Positions 19,819-28,872 of a stretch of 64,000 bases of DNA are shown here, piece by piece. This DNA comes from Pectobacterium sp. A5351 (GTDB taxonomy: Bacteria; Pseudomonadota; Gammaproteobacteria; Enterobacterales; Enterobacteriaceae), in contig NZ_CP116477.1 of the NCBI RefSeq assembly GCF_028335745.1, forward strand, positions 2,914,001 through 2,978,000, read 5' to 3'. Every line of letters starts with the position of its first letter. Position 1 is the first letter of the stretch. The notes beneath the pieces were generated by a model. The model made no database searches and was not told the origin of the DNA. It worked only from the letters and a program-made list of their open reading frames with translations. A program made the translations under genes and the position numbers.

Positions 19819-22800
19819 ATGCAACTCAATAGAAGAGGTTTCTTTAAAGTTTGCGCGGGGGGAATGGCTGGAACCACTCTCGCGGTATTGGGCTTTACAC
19901 CCACAGAAGCAATGGCATCAGTACGTCAATATAAGCTGTTACGCGCGAAAGAGACACGTAACAATTGCACATACTGTTCAGTCGGCTGCGGTGTGCTCAT
20001 GTACAGCCTGGGCGATGGTGCCAAGAATGCAAAACCTTCCGTTTTCCATATCGAAGGTGATGCGGACCACCCAGTCAGCCGCGGCTCCCTTTGCCCGAAA
20101 GGTGCGGGTCTGGTCGACTACATCCACAGCGAAAACCGCCTGCTCTACCCTGAATACCGCGCCCCCGGCTCCGACAAATGGCAGCGAATCAGTTGGGACG
20201 ATGCGATCGAACGTATCGCGCGTCTGATGAAAGCGGATCGTGACGCCAACTTCCAGCGTACTAACGCTAAAGGCGAAACCGTCAACCGCTGGCTGACGAC
20301 CGGTATGCTGTGCTCTTCTGCCGCCAGCAACGAAACCGGTATTCTCGACCAAAAGTTTGCCCGTTCTCTGGGCATGGTCGCCATCGACTGCCAGGCTCGC
20401 CTATGCCATGGGCCAACTGTCGCCGCGCTGGCACCGACATTCGGCCGTGGCGCCATGACCAACAACTGGGTTGATATCAAAAACGCCAACGTCATCATCG
20501 TCATGGGCGGCAACCCGGCAGAAGCGCACCCGGTCGGTTTCAAGTGGGCCGTTGAAGCCAAAACGCACAATAATGCGAAACTGATCGTTGTCGATCCACG
20601 TTTTAACCGCTCCGCAGCCGTTGCCGATCTCTACGCTCCCATTCGCGCAGGTTCAGACGCCGCCTTTCTGTTAGGTATCGTTAACTACCTCATTACACAC
20701 GATAAAATTCATCATGAGTATGTGGTGTCTTACACCAGCGCCAGCCTGATCGTACGAGACGATTTCAGCTTTGACGAAGGCTTGTTCAGCGGTTACGACG
20801 CACAAAAACGTCAATATGATAAATCCAGCTGGCAGTATGAGCTTGATGAATCCGGCTTTGCCAAACGCGACACCACGCTATCTCACCCACGCTGTGTGTG
20901 GAACCTGCTGAAGAAACACGTTTCCCGCTATACGCCAGAAATGGTGACATCCCTGTGCGGTACATCCGCCAAAGATTATGAAACGATCTGTCGCACGCTA
21001 GCCGAAACCTGTGTACCGAATAAAACGGCGACGTTTATGTACGCCTTAGGCTGGACGCACCACACTAACGGTGCACAAATCATTCGTTCAGCGGCGATGA
21101 TCCAACTTTTACTTGGCAACATCGGTATGGCTGGCGGCGGCATCAACGCGCTGCGCGGCCACTCAAATATTCAGGGTTATACCGACCTTGGTCTGCTGTC
21201 ATTAAATCTTCCGGGCTATATGCCGCTGCCGTCAGAAAAACAAACGGATCTGAAAACCTATCTGGGACAAATCACGCCGACCGCGCTGCTGCCCGACCAG
21301 GTTAACTATTGGAAGAACACGCCAAAATTCTTTATCAGCATGATGAAGAGTTTCTACGGCGATAATGCTCAAGCGTCGAATAACTGGGGTTATGACTGGC
21401 TGCCGAAGTGGGATCGTAGCTACGATGTCATGGTGCAAACCGAGCTGATGGTGGAAGGCAAAATGAACGGCTATATCGTTCAGGGCTTTAACCCCGTTGC
21501 CGCGTTTTCCAACAAGAATAAAGCGACTGAAGCCCTCTCCAAACTCAAGTATATGGTCATCATCGATCCGCTGGTCACCGAGACGTCCACGTTCTGGCAG
21601 AACTATGGCGAATTCAACGATGTGGATACAAAGTCTATCCAGACTGAAGTCTTCCGTCTGCCGTCTTCCTGTTTTGCCGAAGAGAATGGGTCTATCGCCA
21701 ACTCAGGCCGCTGGCTGCAATGGCACTGGGCGGCGGCTGAGCCACCAGGAGAAGCTCATCACGACGGCAAGATCCTCGGTAAACTGCTGATGCGCCTGCG
21801 TGAGCTGTATAAAGAAGAAGGCGGTGCATACCCCGAGCCGTTGATGAACATCAACTGGAACTATAAAGACCCGGAAGATCCGACGCCGGAAGAGATCGCC
21901 CGTGAAGCCAACGGCATGGCGCTGGCCGATATCTACGATGACAGCGGCAAACTGATCCTGAAGAAAGGCCAACAGGTTGCTGACTTCTCGCAGCTGCGTG
22001 ATGACGGCTCCACATCCAGCTTCTGCTGGATCTATGCCGGTAGCTGGACGGAAGCGGGTAACCAGATGGACAGACGCGACAACGCGGATGCCGGTTTGGG
22101 CTGTACGCCGAACTGGTCATGGTGCTGGCCGCAAAACCGCCGCATCCTCTATAACCGCGCTTCTGCCGACCTACAAGGTAAGCCGTGGGACAGCAAACGT
22201 AAATTGCTGGAATGGAATGGTCAGAAATGGCAAGGCATTGATGTGCCTGATTTCGCCGCGACCGTACCACCGGGCAAAGACACCGGGCCGTTCATCATGC
22301 TGCCGGAAGGTCTGGCACGTCTGTTCTCCGTAGACAAGCTGGTCGATGGGCCGTTCCCTGAGCACTACGAACCGATCGAATCCCCTATCGGCACCAACCC
22401 GCTGCATCCATCGGTGGTGTCCAGTCCGGCAGCGCGTTTGTTTGAACGCGATGCGAAAACCATGGGCACCGCGAAGGACTTCCCTTACGTGGCGACAACG
22501 TACTCGATTACCGAATTGTTCCGTCACTGGACAAAACACGCACGTCTGAACGCGATTGTGCAGCCGGAACAGTTTGTTGAGATCGGTGAAAATCTGGCGA
22601 AGAGCAAAGGCATTAAAGCGGGCGATGAAATCAAAGTCTCCTGCCAGCGTGGCTACATCAAAGCCAAAGCGGTAGTCACCAAGCGTATCAAGACGCTGGA
22701 AATTGCCGGACGCAGCGTGGAAACCGTGGGTATCCCTTGCCACTGGGGCTTTGAGGGAACCACACGTAAAGGGTTCCTGGCTAACACACTCACCCCGAGC

Positions 22801-22866
22801 GTCGGTGACGCTAATTCACAAACGCCTGAATACAAAGCGTTTTTGGTTAATGTAGAGAAGGTGTAA
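19819..22866 (+). CDS. fdnG: Respiratory formate dehydrogenase-N alpha subunit, cysteine form
   Basis: This is the catalytic molybdopterin-bis(MGD) subunit oxidising formate in the periplasm. The twin-arginine signal NRRGFFKVCAGG marks Tat export. A [4Fe-4S] site follows (CTYCSVGCG ... SLCPKG). The active-site motif is ARLCHGPTVAAL: Cys196 (codon TGC at 20404-20406) replaces the selenocysteine of E. coli FdnG at exactly the same residue number, followed by the conserved His. Length is 1015 residues, equal to E. coli. A frame opens at 19738, but the start at 19819 (MQLNRRGF) fits the signal peptide. It is the first gene of fdnGHI, under apparent ModE, NarL/P and FNR sites. Confidence 0.95.
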   Translation: MQLNRRGFFKVCAGGMAGTTLAVLGFTPTEAMASVRQYKLLRAKETRNNCTYCSVGCGVLMYSLGDGAKNAKPSVFHIEGDADHPVSRGSLCPKGAGLVDYIHSENRLLYPEYRAPGSDKWQRISWDDAIERIARLMKADRDANFQRTNAKGETVNRWLTTGMLCSSAASNETGILDQKFARSLGMVAIDCQARLCHGPTVAALAPTFGRGAMTNNWVDIKNANVIIVMGGNPAEAHPVGFKWAVEAKTHNNAKLIVVDPRFNRSAAVADLYAPIRAGSDAAFLLGIVNYLITHDKIHHEYVVSYTSASLIVRDDFSFDEGLFSGYDAQKRQYDKSSWQYELDESGFAKRDTTLSHPRCVWNLLKKHVSRYTPEMVTSLCGTSAKDYETICRTLAETCVPNKTATFMYALGWTHHTNGAQIIRSAAMIQLLLGNIGMAGGGINALRGHSNIQGYTDLGLLSLNLPGYMPLPSEKQTDLKTYLGQITPTALLPDQVNYWKNTPKFFISMMKSFYGDNAQASNNWGYDWLPKWDRSYDVMVQTELMVEGKMNGYIVQGFNPVAAFSNKNKATEALSKLKYMVIIDPLVTETSTFWQNYGEFNDVDTKSIQTEVFRLPSSCFAEENGSIANSGRWLQWHWAAAEPPGEAHHDGKILGKLLMRLRELYKEEGGAYPEPLMNINWNYKDPEDPTPEEIAREANGMALADIYDDSGKLILKKGQQVADFSQLRDDGSTSSFCWIYAGSWTEAGNQMDRRDNADAGLGCTPNWSWCWPQNRRILYNRASADLQGKPWDSKRKLLEWNGQKWQGIDVPDFAATVPPGKDTGPFIMLPEGLARLFSVDKLVDGPFPEHYEPIESPIGTNPLHPSVVSSPAARLFERDAKTMGTAKDFPYVATTYSITELFRHWTKHARLNAIVQPEQFVEIGENLAKSKGIKAGDEIKVSCQRGYIKAKAVVTKRIKTLEIAGRSVETVGIPCHWGFEGTTRKGFLANTLTPSVGDANSQTPEYKAFLVNVEKV

Positions 22867-22878
22867 GGGTAGCCAACT

Positions 22879-23781
22879 ATGTCAATGCAATCACAAGATA
22901 TTATTAAACGTTCGGCCACCAACGGCTTTACACCGCCTCCGCATGTGCGTAATGACAAAAGCGAAGTGGCAAAACTGATTGATGTGACTACCTGTATCGG
23001 CTGTAAAGCCTGTCAGGTTGCCTGCTCAGAATGGAACGACATCCGCGATGAAGTCGGCCATAACCTCGGGGTTTATGATAATCCGGCGGATCTGAGCGCC
23101 AAATCCTGGACGCTGATGCGCTTTTCCGAAGTGGAAGAGAACGATCGTCTGGAATGGCTGATCCGTAAAGATGGCTGTATGCACTGTAGCGATCCGGGCT
23201 GCCTGAAAGCTTGCCCTTCCGCCGGCGCGGTTATTCAGTACGCCAACGGTATCGTCGATTTTCAGTCCGAGCATTGTATCGGCTGCGGCTATTGCATTGC
23301 CGGTTGCCCGTTCAATATTCCACGTCTGAACAAAGAAGATAACCGCGTCTATAAATGTACGCTGTGCGTCGACAGAGTCAGCGTTGGGCAAGAACCGGCC
23401 TGCGTGAAAACCTGTCCGACCGGTGCCATTCGTTTCGGCACGAAAGACGAAATGAAGCATCTGGCGGAAGAACGCATCACCGATCTGAAAAACCGTGGTT
23501 ATGAGCACGCGGGTCTCTACGATCCTCAGGGCGTGGGCGGTACGCACGTGATGTATGTTCTGCACCACGCAGACAGGCCATCGCTCTATCACAATCTGCC
23601 AGACAACCCGCAGATTTCCACGCCGGTCAATCTGTGGAAAGGCATTCTAAAACCGCTGTCCGCGTTAGGGTTTGTCGCCACGTTCGCCGGGTTAATGTTC
23701 CACTATGTCGGTGTCGGTCCTAACACCGAGGAAATGGAGCATGAGGGAGAAGACAAAGAAGGGGGAGACAAACATGAGTAA
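22879..23781 (+). CDS. fdnH: Formate dehydrogenase-N beta (iron-sulfur) subunit
   Basis: The 300-residue electron-transfer subunit carries four [4Fe-4S] clusters between FdnG and FdnI. The four cysteine groups are visible: [35 protein letters not shown] and CTLCVDRV...CVKTCP. One C-terminal membrane helix ([20 protein letters not shown]) anchors it with its bulk in the periplasm. It starts 12 bp after fdnG and overlaps fdnI by 8 bp. The acidic tail [17 protein letters not shown] resembles the E. coli acidic tail. Confidence 0.96.
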   Translation: MSMQSQDIIKRSATNGFTPPPHVRNDKSEVAKLIDVTTCIGCKACQVACSEWNDIRDEVGHNLGVYDNPADLSAKSWTLMRFSEVEENDRLEWLIRKDGCMHCSDPGCLKACPSAGAVIQYANGIVDFQSEHCIGCGYCIAGCPFNIPRLNKEDNRVYKCTLCVDRVSVGQEPACVKTCPTGAIRFGTKDEMKHLAEERITDLKNRGYEHAGLYDPQGVGGTHVMYVLHHADRPSLYHNLPDNPQISTPVNLWKGILKPLSALGFVATFAGLMFHYVGVGPNTEEMEHEGEDKEGGDKHE

Positions 23782-24409
23782 ACCACAAATGATTTTGCGC
23801 ACCAAGTTTATCGATCGCATCTGTCACTGGATTGTGGTGATTAGCTTTTTCCTGGTCGCACTCTCGGGTATTGCTTTGTTTTTCCCAACCCTGCAATGGT
23901 TGACGCAGACGTTTGGTACGCCACAAATGGGGCGTATTCTGCACCCGTTTTTTGGCGTGTTGATCGTCATTTGTCTGATTCCGATGTTCTTTCGGTTCGT
24001 TAGTCATAACATCCCGAAGAAACGCGATTTGCCGTGGTTCCTCAATATTGTTGAGGTATTAAAAGGCAATGAGCATGAAGTCGCTGAAGTGGGTAAATAC
24101 AACCCGGGTCAGAAGATGATGTTCTGGAGCATCATGGGGTTGACGCTGGTGCTGCTGATCACCGGGATTATCATGTGGCGCCCTTATTTTGCCCACCTGT
24201 TCCCGATTGATGTCGTGCGCTACGCCATCCTGCTTCATGCAGTTGCGGCTATCGTCCTTATCCATGCCATCCTGATCCATATGTACATGGCGTTCTGGGT
24301 CAAAGGGTCGATCAAAGGCATGATTGAAGGCAAAGTCTCTAAACGCTGGGCACGTAAACACCACCCACGCTGGGCGCGTGAGATGGAAGAGAAAGAAGCG
24401 AAGAAATAA
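23774..24409 (+). CDS. fdnI: Formate dehydrogenase-N gamma (cytochrome b556) subunit
   Basis: The 211-residue membrane subunit (E. coli 217) passes electrons through two b hemes to menaquinone. Four transmembrane helices are visible, with histidines in [18 protein letters not shown] and [20 protein letters not shown], at the positions expected for heme and quinone ligands. The true start is 23774 ([12 protein letters not shown]), inside the end of fdnH with a GGGGGAG ribosome site; the frame extends further upstream only as a shadow. It is the last gene of the operon. Confidence 0.95.
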   Translation: MSKPQMILRTKFIDRICHWIVVISFFLVALSGIALFFPTLQWLTQTFGTPQMGRILHPFFGVLIVICLIPMFFRFVSHNIPKKRDLPWFLNIVEVLKGNEHEVAEVGKYNPGQKMMFWSIMGLTLVLLITGIIMWRPYFAHLFPIDVVRYAILLHAVAAIVLIHAILIHMYMAFWVKGSIKGMIEGKVSKRWARKHHPRWAREMEEKEAKK

Positions 24410-24469
24410 TTCATTCGCTTTTGATCTCACTGTATTCACAAAGTCCGTAGTGCGGTAGTAACGGATAGA

Positions 24470-24536
24470 TCGTAAAGACGCTGCGAGTACGTCCATGTAA
24501 GCTCGGATTGCGCCATCCCTGGCGCAAACGCTTTAC
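24470..24536. repeat. Candidate intergenic repeat with inner hairpin
   Basis: The stretch begins cgtaaagacgctgcgagta and ends with the palindrome tgcgccatccctggcgca followed by aacgctttac. The ends (gtaaag / ctttac) are inverted. I recall similar intergenic units in Pectobacterium and related genomes, but no second copy lies in this window, so the repeat status is from memory only. Confidence 0.35.
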
Positions 24537-24636
24537 TCTTCTATTCCGCTACTCCCGTTTTCGTTCGACAAATAGGTTTTTCAACAGTCTCAAATGCCCG
24601 CCTCTGGACTGACCCCATAAAGTTGGACAGTTCATG

Positions 24637-25422
24637 TTAAGCGGCTATCAGGGCCCGGGTTCGGTATTCTACCGGACTCAGGCCTTTTAATTTCAGGCTG
24701 ATCCGCTCGTTGTTATAGTAATGGATATAGTCCTCTATCGCCTTCCTCAGTTCATTCAGATCGCTGAACCTGTTCAGGTAAAAACACTCCGATTTCAGTG
24801 TGCCGAAGAAGTTCTCCATCACCGCGTTATCCAGGCAGTTTCCCTTGCGTGACATGCTTTGCGTCATACCCTGTGCCTTTAACTTTGCCTGATAGCCTGC
24901 CATTCGGTATTGCCAGCCCTGATCCGTGTGCAGCAGCGGTGTATCCTCCGGTCCGAGCGCTGAGAACGCATCGTGCAGCATCGTATTAACCATCTCCATC
25001 ACCGGCCTTTCCGACAGGCTGTAGGAGATAATCTCCCGGTTAAACAGATCGAGAACCGGCGACAGGTACAGCTTTTTACCCTGCACCGAGAACTCTGTAA
25101 CATCCGTGACCCATTTTTCGTTGGCTTTCGATGCACTGAAGTTCCGGCTCAGGATATTGGGCGCAGCCTTGCCCATTTCCCCTTTCCAGGCACGATATTT
25201 CTTCACCCTTATCAGAGAGCGGAGTGACAGCTCCGCCATCAGTCTCTGCACAGTTTTATGGTTTACCAACAACCCCTGTTTTCTCAGTGAGAGTGTGATC
25301 CTGCGGTAGCCATAACGCCCTTTGTGATAGTGGTAAATCTCTCTGATTTTATCTTTCAGCCCGGCATGCCTGTCCACTCGCTTCAGCGCATTCATATTGT
25401 GATACCACGTACTACGGGACAT
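24637..25422 (-). CDS. IS3-family transposase OrfB (DDE integrase domain)
   Basis: This frame gives 261 residues from its first ATG, but the natural product is probably the OrfAB fusion made by -1 frameshifting at 25524-25530; the -1 frame is open from there into this frame. The HTH_21-like segment (YGYRRITLSLRKQGLLVNHK) precedes an rve integrase core. The catalytic triad is visible: WVTDVTEF, LHTDQGWQYR and NFFGTLKSE. The C-terminus YNNERISLKLKGLSPVEYR is typical of IS150-group enzymes. All key residues are present. Confidence 0.92.
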   Translation of the reverse strand: MSRSTWYHNMNALKRVDRHAGLKDKIREIYHYHKGRYGYRRITLSLRKQGLLVNHKTVQRLMAELSLRSLIRVKKYRAWKGEMGKAAPNILSRNFSASKANEKWVTDVTEFSVQGKKLYLSPVLDLFNREIISYSLSERPVMEMVNTMLHDAFSALGPEDTPLLHTDQGWQYRMAGYQAKLKAQGMTQSMSRKGNCLDNAVMENFFGTLKSECFYLNRFSDLNELRKAIEDYIHYYNNERISLKLKGLSPVEYRTRALIAA

Positions 25423-25475
25423 ACCCGCTGCACGCAGAAGATCACCGAGCGCATACTCCAGCCTTAGCTCACTGA

Positions 25476-26000
25476 TTATTCCGGCTTTCTGCCGCTTTTC
25501 TCGCTTTGAACTAAGGCCTTCAGCTTTTTTAGATAGGCATTCTCTGCGCGCAGGTAACGAAGTTCAGCCCGCAGTTCTTCGGGAGATAACTTTTCCAGTG
25601 CAGCATCGGTAAGTGGAGGTGTTTTTTTGGGTTTTGTCATGTCCTTGCTCCGGCCTGGTTTTATGCTCAGAAGTCCTTTCTCACCTGCGTCTTTGTATAC
25701 ATTCACCCAGTGCCGGACAACGGTTTCAGTTGAGATATTAAACCGTGCGGCAGCTTCACGCATCGAAAGTTCTTCATTGAGAACAGTCTGGACAACAGTC
25801 ATCCGGAACGCCGGAGAATGGCGGTCATTTTTCCAGGTAATGCCATCAATACCATGGAGTTGCCAGGCTCTTACCCAGCGTCGCACTGATGTTCTCTCAA
25901 CACCAAAGCGTTCAGCTGTACGATGTGTTCCATCTTTTCCGGCGAGGTAGTGATTAACTACAGCTAATCTGGTTTCGAGGGAATATTTTGGCTTTGCCAT
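25476..26000 (-). CDS. IS3-family OrfA (helix-turn-helix, leucine zipper)
   Basis: The 174-residue OrfA has two helix-turn-helix regions (TAERFGVERTSVRRWVRAW and EAAARFNISTETVVRHWVNVY) that bind the IS ends, and a C-terminal leucine-zipper-like helix (LSPEELRAELRYLRAENAYL). The frame opens at 26033, but MAKPKYSLETRL at 26000 is the better start, since the earlier ATG lies against the terminal repeat. The frame ends downstream of the slippery site, giving both OrfA and OrfAB. Confidence 0.9.
   Translation of the reverse strand: MAKPKYSLETRLAVVNHYLAGKDGTHRTAERFGVERTSVRRWVRAWQLHGIDGITWKNDRHSPAFRMTVVQTVLNEELSMREAAARFNISTETVVRHWVNVYKDAGEKGLLSIKPGRSKDMTKPKKTPPLTDAALEKLSPEELRAELRYLRAENAYLKKLKALVQSEKSGRKPE
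25524..25530 (-). promoter_or_regulatory. Programmed -1 frameshift heptamer A_AAA_AAG
   Basis: On the minus strand the codons CTA AAA AAG contain the canonical slippery heptamer. The -1 frame stays open from here through the orfB start region, so slippage would make the OrfAB transposase, as in other IS3-family members. Confidence 0.8.
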
Positions 26001-26295
26001 AAAAAACTGCACCTTACTCAGTTGGGTGTCCAACTTTTGGGGTGCAGTCCACTCGCGGGCATTTTTCTTTTATCCGCAGTCAGCACAAATCGTTATAACT
26101 TACATCCAAACGTCATAACTCTCCCCGCTTTCCCGACTATCGCTCAATGGCTATGATGCAGTATTATTTTTAAATAGACATCCAGACATAAAGACAGCTA
26201 TAAAGTAGTGGCGCAGAAAACATAACAATACTGCCATCAACACAACACACTATCGTCAACACAAGATCCCTTTATAAAACGCCATGGAGCTGATA

Positions 26296-27372
26296 ATGAA
26301 GAAATTTACGCCTGCCCTGCTTGCACTGAGCTTACTGACCGCATTACCGGCACTGGCCAATCAGAACGCCACGATTGCTCCCGTTCCGGCGGCTATCGCC
26401 AATCATGACGGCCCGGTTCGCATCGCCGTTATCCGCAATCTGGGATCGGACGACAACACCACACAGTTTGTTTCCGGCGTGCTCGAAGAAGGTAAAAAGC
26501 TGGGCTTTAAGGTCAGCACCTTCCTAAGCAACGGCGACGACGCCCGTTTTCAGGATTTCGTGAATCAGGCCATCAGCCAGAAATATGACGGCATCATCCT
26601 GTCGCAGGGCCGCGATCCCTACTCTACCGATTTGATTAAGCGTATCGTCGACAGCGGCATTGCCGTCTCGGTATTTGATACCGCCGTAAACGGCGAAATT
26701 CCAGGCGTGACCGTCACCCAACAGGATGACGCTTCACTGACTAACGAATCACTCGGCCAACTGGTGAAAGATTTCAACGGTAACGCCAATATCATCAAGC
26801 TGTGGGTTGCAGGCTTCCCGCCGATGGAACGCCGCCAGCTCGCCTATCAGCAGATCCTGAAAGCTAACCCCGGCATCAAGGAACTGGAATCGATTGGCGC
26901 CGTGTCCTCCGACGTACAGGGCGATACCGCCAACAAAGTCGGCGCGGTGCTGGCGAAATACCCGAAAGGCAAAATTGATGCAATCTGGGGATCGTGGGAT
27001 GCCTTCAGCCAGGGCGCTTATAAAGCATTGAAAGAAAACGGCCGGACTGAAATCAAACTGTACAGCATTGACATCTCCAATCAAGATTTACAGCTGATGC
27101 GCGAAGCGAGCAGCCCGTGGAAAGTCAGCGTGGCCGTCGATCCAAAACTGATCGGTAAAGTTAACCTGCGTCTGGTTGCCAACAAGATAGCCGGTGAACC
27201 CACGCCAGCAACCTACGAGTTCCGCGCGGCGGCGATTCCGCAGGCGCTGTTAGCCAGCCAAGCGAGTGCAGTCAACGTCGCGGGATTGGCGAAAATTATC
27301 CCAGGCTGGGGCCACACGGATGATTTTATCGCTCCATGGTTTGCTACACTGGAAGCCAAACAGGCGAAATAA
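26296..27372 (+). CDS. Periplasmic sugar-type substrate-binding protein (Peripla_BP_4), orphan
   Basis: The 358-residue exported protein starts with the signal peptide MKKFTPALLALSLLTALPALA. It continues as a type I periplasmic binding fold of the ribose/galactose kind: VRIAVIRNLGSDDNTTQFVSG, the YDGIILSQGRD strand-loop, and the IDAIWGSWDAFSQGAYKAL hinge half. The first ATG at 26284 overlaps the GGAG ribosome site, so 26296 is chosen. No ABC ATPase or permease gene is near. It is followed 15 bp later by a beta-propeller protein, with which it probably forms an operon. The ligand is unknown. Confidence 0.85.
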   Translation: MKKFTPALLALSLLTALPALANQNATIAPVPAAIANHDGPVRIAVIRNLGSDDNTTQFVSGVLEEGKKLGFKVSTFLSNGDDARFQDFVNQAISQKYDGIILSQGRDPYSTDLIKRIVDSGIAVSVFDTAVNGEIPGVTVTQQDDASLTNESLGQLVKDFNGNANIIKLWVAGFPPMERRQLAYQQILKANPGIKELESIGAVSSDVQGDTANKVGAVLAKYPKGKIDAIWGSWDAFSQGAYKALKENGRTEIKLYSIDISNQDLQLMREASSPWKVSVAVDPKLIGKVNLRLVANKIAGEPTPATYEFRAAAIPQALLASQASAVNVAGLAKIIPGWGHTDDFIAPWFATLEAKQAK

Positions 27373-27387
27373 TACGGAGATAACGTT

Positions 27388-28638
27388 ATGGCATCGACCC
27401 CTCTGCCCACCCCTGATTACAGCCGCAATATGCGGCTGATAGGGCACAGCGATCAGGGAGGCAGACCCGACGGCGTGCAGGTGATGGTTCATCGCGGCTA
27501 CGCTTACATCGGGCACATGGTTTCACAAGGCGTGTCGATTGTGGATGTGCGCGATGCCAAAAATCCCAAGCCAGCGGGGTTTATTGCTGCCCCGCCCGGT
27601 ACCTGGAATATCCACCTGCAAACCCATGATGACCTGTTGCTTGTCGTTAACGCACGCGATTTGTTTGCCGATGCCAGTTTCGCAGAAGAAAAGGTCTATT
27701 ACACCCGCTCCGTCGCCGATACGGTCAGTACCAAACAGCAGGGCAAAAGCTGGAGCGCCGGATTACGGATTTTCGATATTTCAACGCCGGATAAACCGCG
27801 TGAAATCAGCTTCCTGCCGCTGGACGGCATCGGTATTCATCGCATCTGGTACGTAGGCGGACGCTGGGCCTATGTCTCCGCGCTGCTCGATGGCTACAGC
27901 GACTACATCTTTCTGACTATCGATCTAGCCGATCCACTGCGCCCTGAGGTTGCTGGCCGCTACTGGCTACCCGGTATGCACACCGCCGGAGGGGAAACCG
28001 CAAGCTGGCCGGACGGCAAACGTTATGCCCTGCACCATGCCATCATCAGCGGCGACACCGCCTATGGAAGCTGGCGCGATGGCGGGCTAACGCTGCTGGA
28101 CGTGAGCGATCGCACCAATCCACAACTCATCAGCCATCGTAACTGGAGCCCACCGTTTGGTGGCGGCACACACACAGCGCTGCCCCTGTCGGATCGCGAC
28201 CTGCTGATCGTGTTGGATGAAGCGGTATTGGATAATCAGGAAGATGGCGAGAAATTGATTTGGGTGTTCGATATTCGTGAACCGAGTAACCCGGTGAGCA
28301 TCGCCACCTTCCCGCAGCCGAAAGAAACGGACTATGTAAAAAAAGGCGCACACTTTGGCCCACATAATCTGCATGAAAACCGACCTGGGAGTTTCATCAG
28401 TTCGTCACTGATCTTCGCCACCTATCAAAATGCAGGAGTACGCGCTTACGACATCAGTAATCCGTACCAGCCGAAAGAAACCGGTGCGCTGGTGCCTGCT
28501 GCGCCAGCCAGAATGGTCGATAAACGGCCCGGCAGGCCGCAGATTATTCAGTCTTGCGATGTGTTTGTTGATGCCGACGGCATCATCTACAGCACAGACT
28601 ACAACGCGGGTTTGTCGATTATCGAATACCGGGGTTAA
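27388..28638 (+). CDS. LVIVD-repeat beta-propeller protein of unknown function
   Basis: The 416-residue protein has seven LVIVD-type strands at roughly even spacing: GVSIVDVRDAKNP (48-60), GLRIFDISTPDKP (125-137), IFLTIDLADPLRP (174-186), GLTLLDVSDRTNP (233-245), LIWVFDIREPSNP (290-302), GVRAYDISNPYQP (350-362) and GLSIIEY at the end. This suggests a seven-bladed propeller. There is no signal peptide. Histidines recur near blade centres (HLQTH 76-80, GIHR 149-152, MHTAGGE 197-203, HH 216-217, THT 261-263, HFGPHNLHEN 322-331), hinting at a metal site like that of SBP56/methanethiol oxidases. That comparison is inference. It pairs with the upstream binding protein. Confidence 0.75.
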   Translation: MASTPLPTPDYSRNMRLIGHSDQGGRPDGVQVMVHRGYAYIGHMVSQGVSIVDVRDAKNPKPAGFIAAPPGTWNIHLQTHDDLLLVVNARDLFADASFAEEKVYYTRSVADTVSTKQQGKSWSAGLRIFDISTPDKPREISFLPLDGIGIHRIWYVGGRWAYVSALLDGYSDYIFLTIDLADPLRPEVAGRYWLPGMHTAGGETASWPDGKRYALHHAIISGDTAYGSWRDGGLTLLDVSDRTNPQLISHRNWSPPFGGGTHTALPLSDRDLLIVLDEAVLDNQEDGEKLIWVFDIREPSNPVSIATFPQPKETDYVKKGAHFGPHNLHENRPGSFISSSLIFATYQNAGVRAYDISNPYQPKETGALVPAAPARMVDKRPGRPQIIQSCDVFVDADGIIYSTDYNAGLSIIEYRG

Positions 28639-28676
28639 TGGCCTCATGCCGATCGTTTACGTATAGAGATGCCGGG

Positions 28677-28721
28677 GGCTACCACGGTGCGAGGTATCCC
28701 TGCGGGAACCTCATCACCGTG
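28677..28721. repeat. REP-like hairpin, copy 1
   Basis: ggctaccacggtgcgagg opens an imperfect palindrome: acggtgcgaggt (28685-28696) pairs with acctcatcaccgt (28709-28721). The same opening recurs at 33057. It lies in the 3' gap between the converging propeller gene and pgl. Confidence 0.5.
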
Positions 28722-28872
28722 TTTCCCCCTATAAAATGCAAACGCATTTTAAATGCCACTTGTGGCAGCCCGTCAGGGCGAGCACAGCAACTGGGCGAGT
28801 AAATCCACGCCTTAGTGAACAGCACTATGCGGATCAATGCAGGGCTTAATCTCAATGTTGTGCCTGACTTGT

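Larger units (their letters stand above)
24605..26051 (-). mobile_element. IS3-family insertion sequence (IS150 group), apparently intact
   Basis: The 1447-bp element is bounded by imperfect inverted repeats of about 24 bp (TGGACTGACCCCATAAAGTT at the left; TGGACTGCACCCCAAAAGTT read inward from the right) and by 3-bp direct repeats CTC (24602-24604 and 26052-26054). It carries orfA and orfB with an A_AAA_AAG frameshift signal. Ends, target repeat and both frames look intact, so it may still be active. It sits exactly in the loop of the terminator after fdnI. IS150-group elements IS1397 and ISKpn1 are known to insert in palindrome loops. Confidence 0.93.
24591..26071 (+). terminator. fdnGHI terminator, split by an IS element
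   Basis: The left arm aaatgcccgc (24592-24601) and loop ctc (24602-24604) lie before the IS. The second copy of ctc (26052-26054), the right arm gcgggcattt (26055-26064) and a T-rich tail lie after it. Removing the IS and one ctc copy restores a perfect 10-bp hairpin with a three-base loop and T-run: an intrinsic terminator for fdnGHI. In the present sequence the arms are about 1.45 kb apart. Confidence 0.75.
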
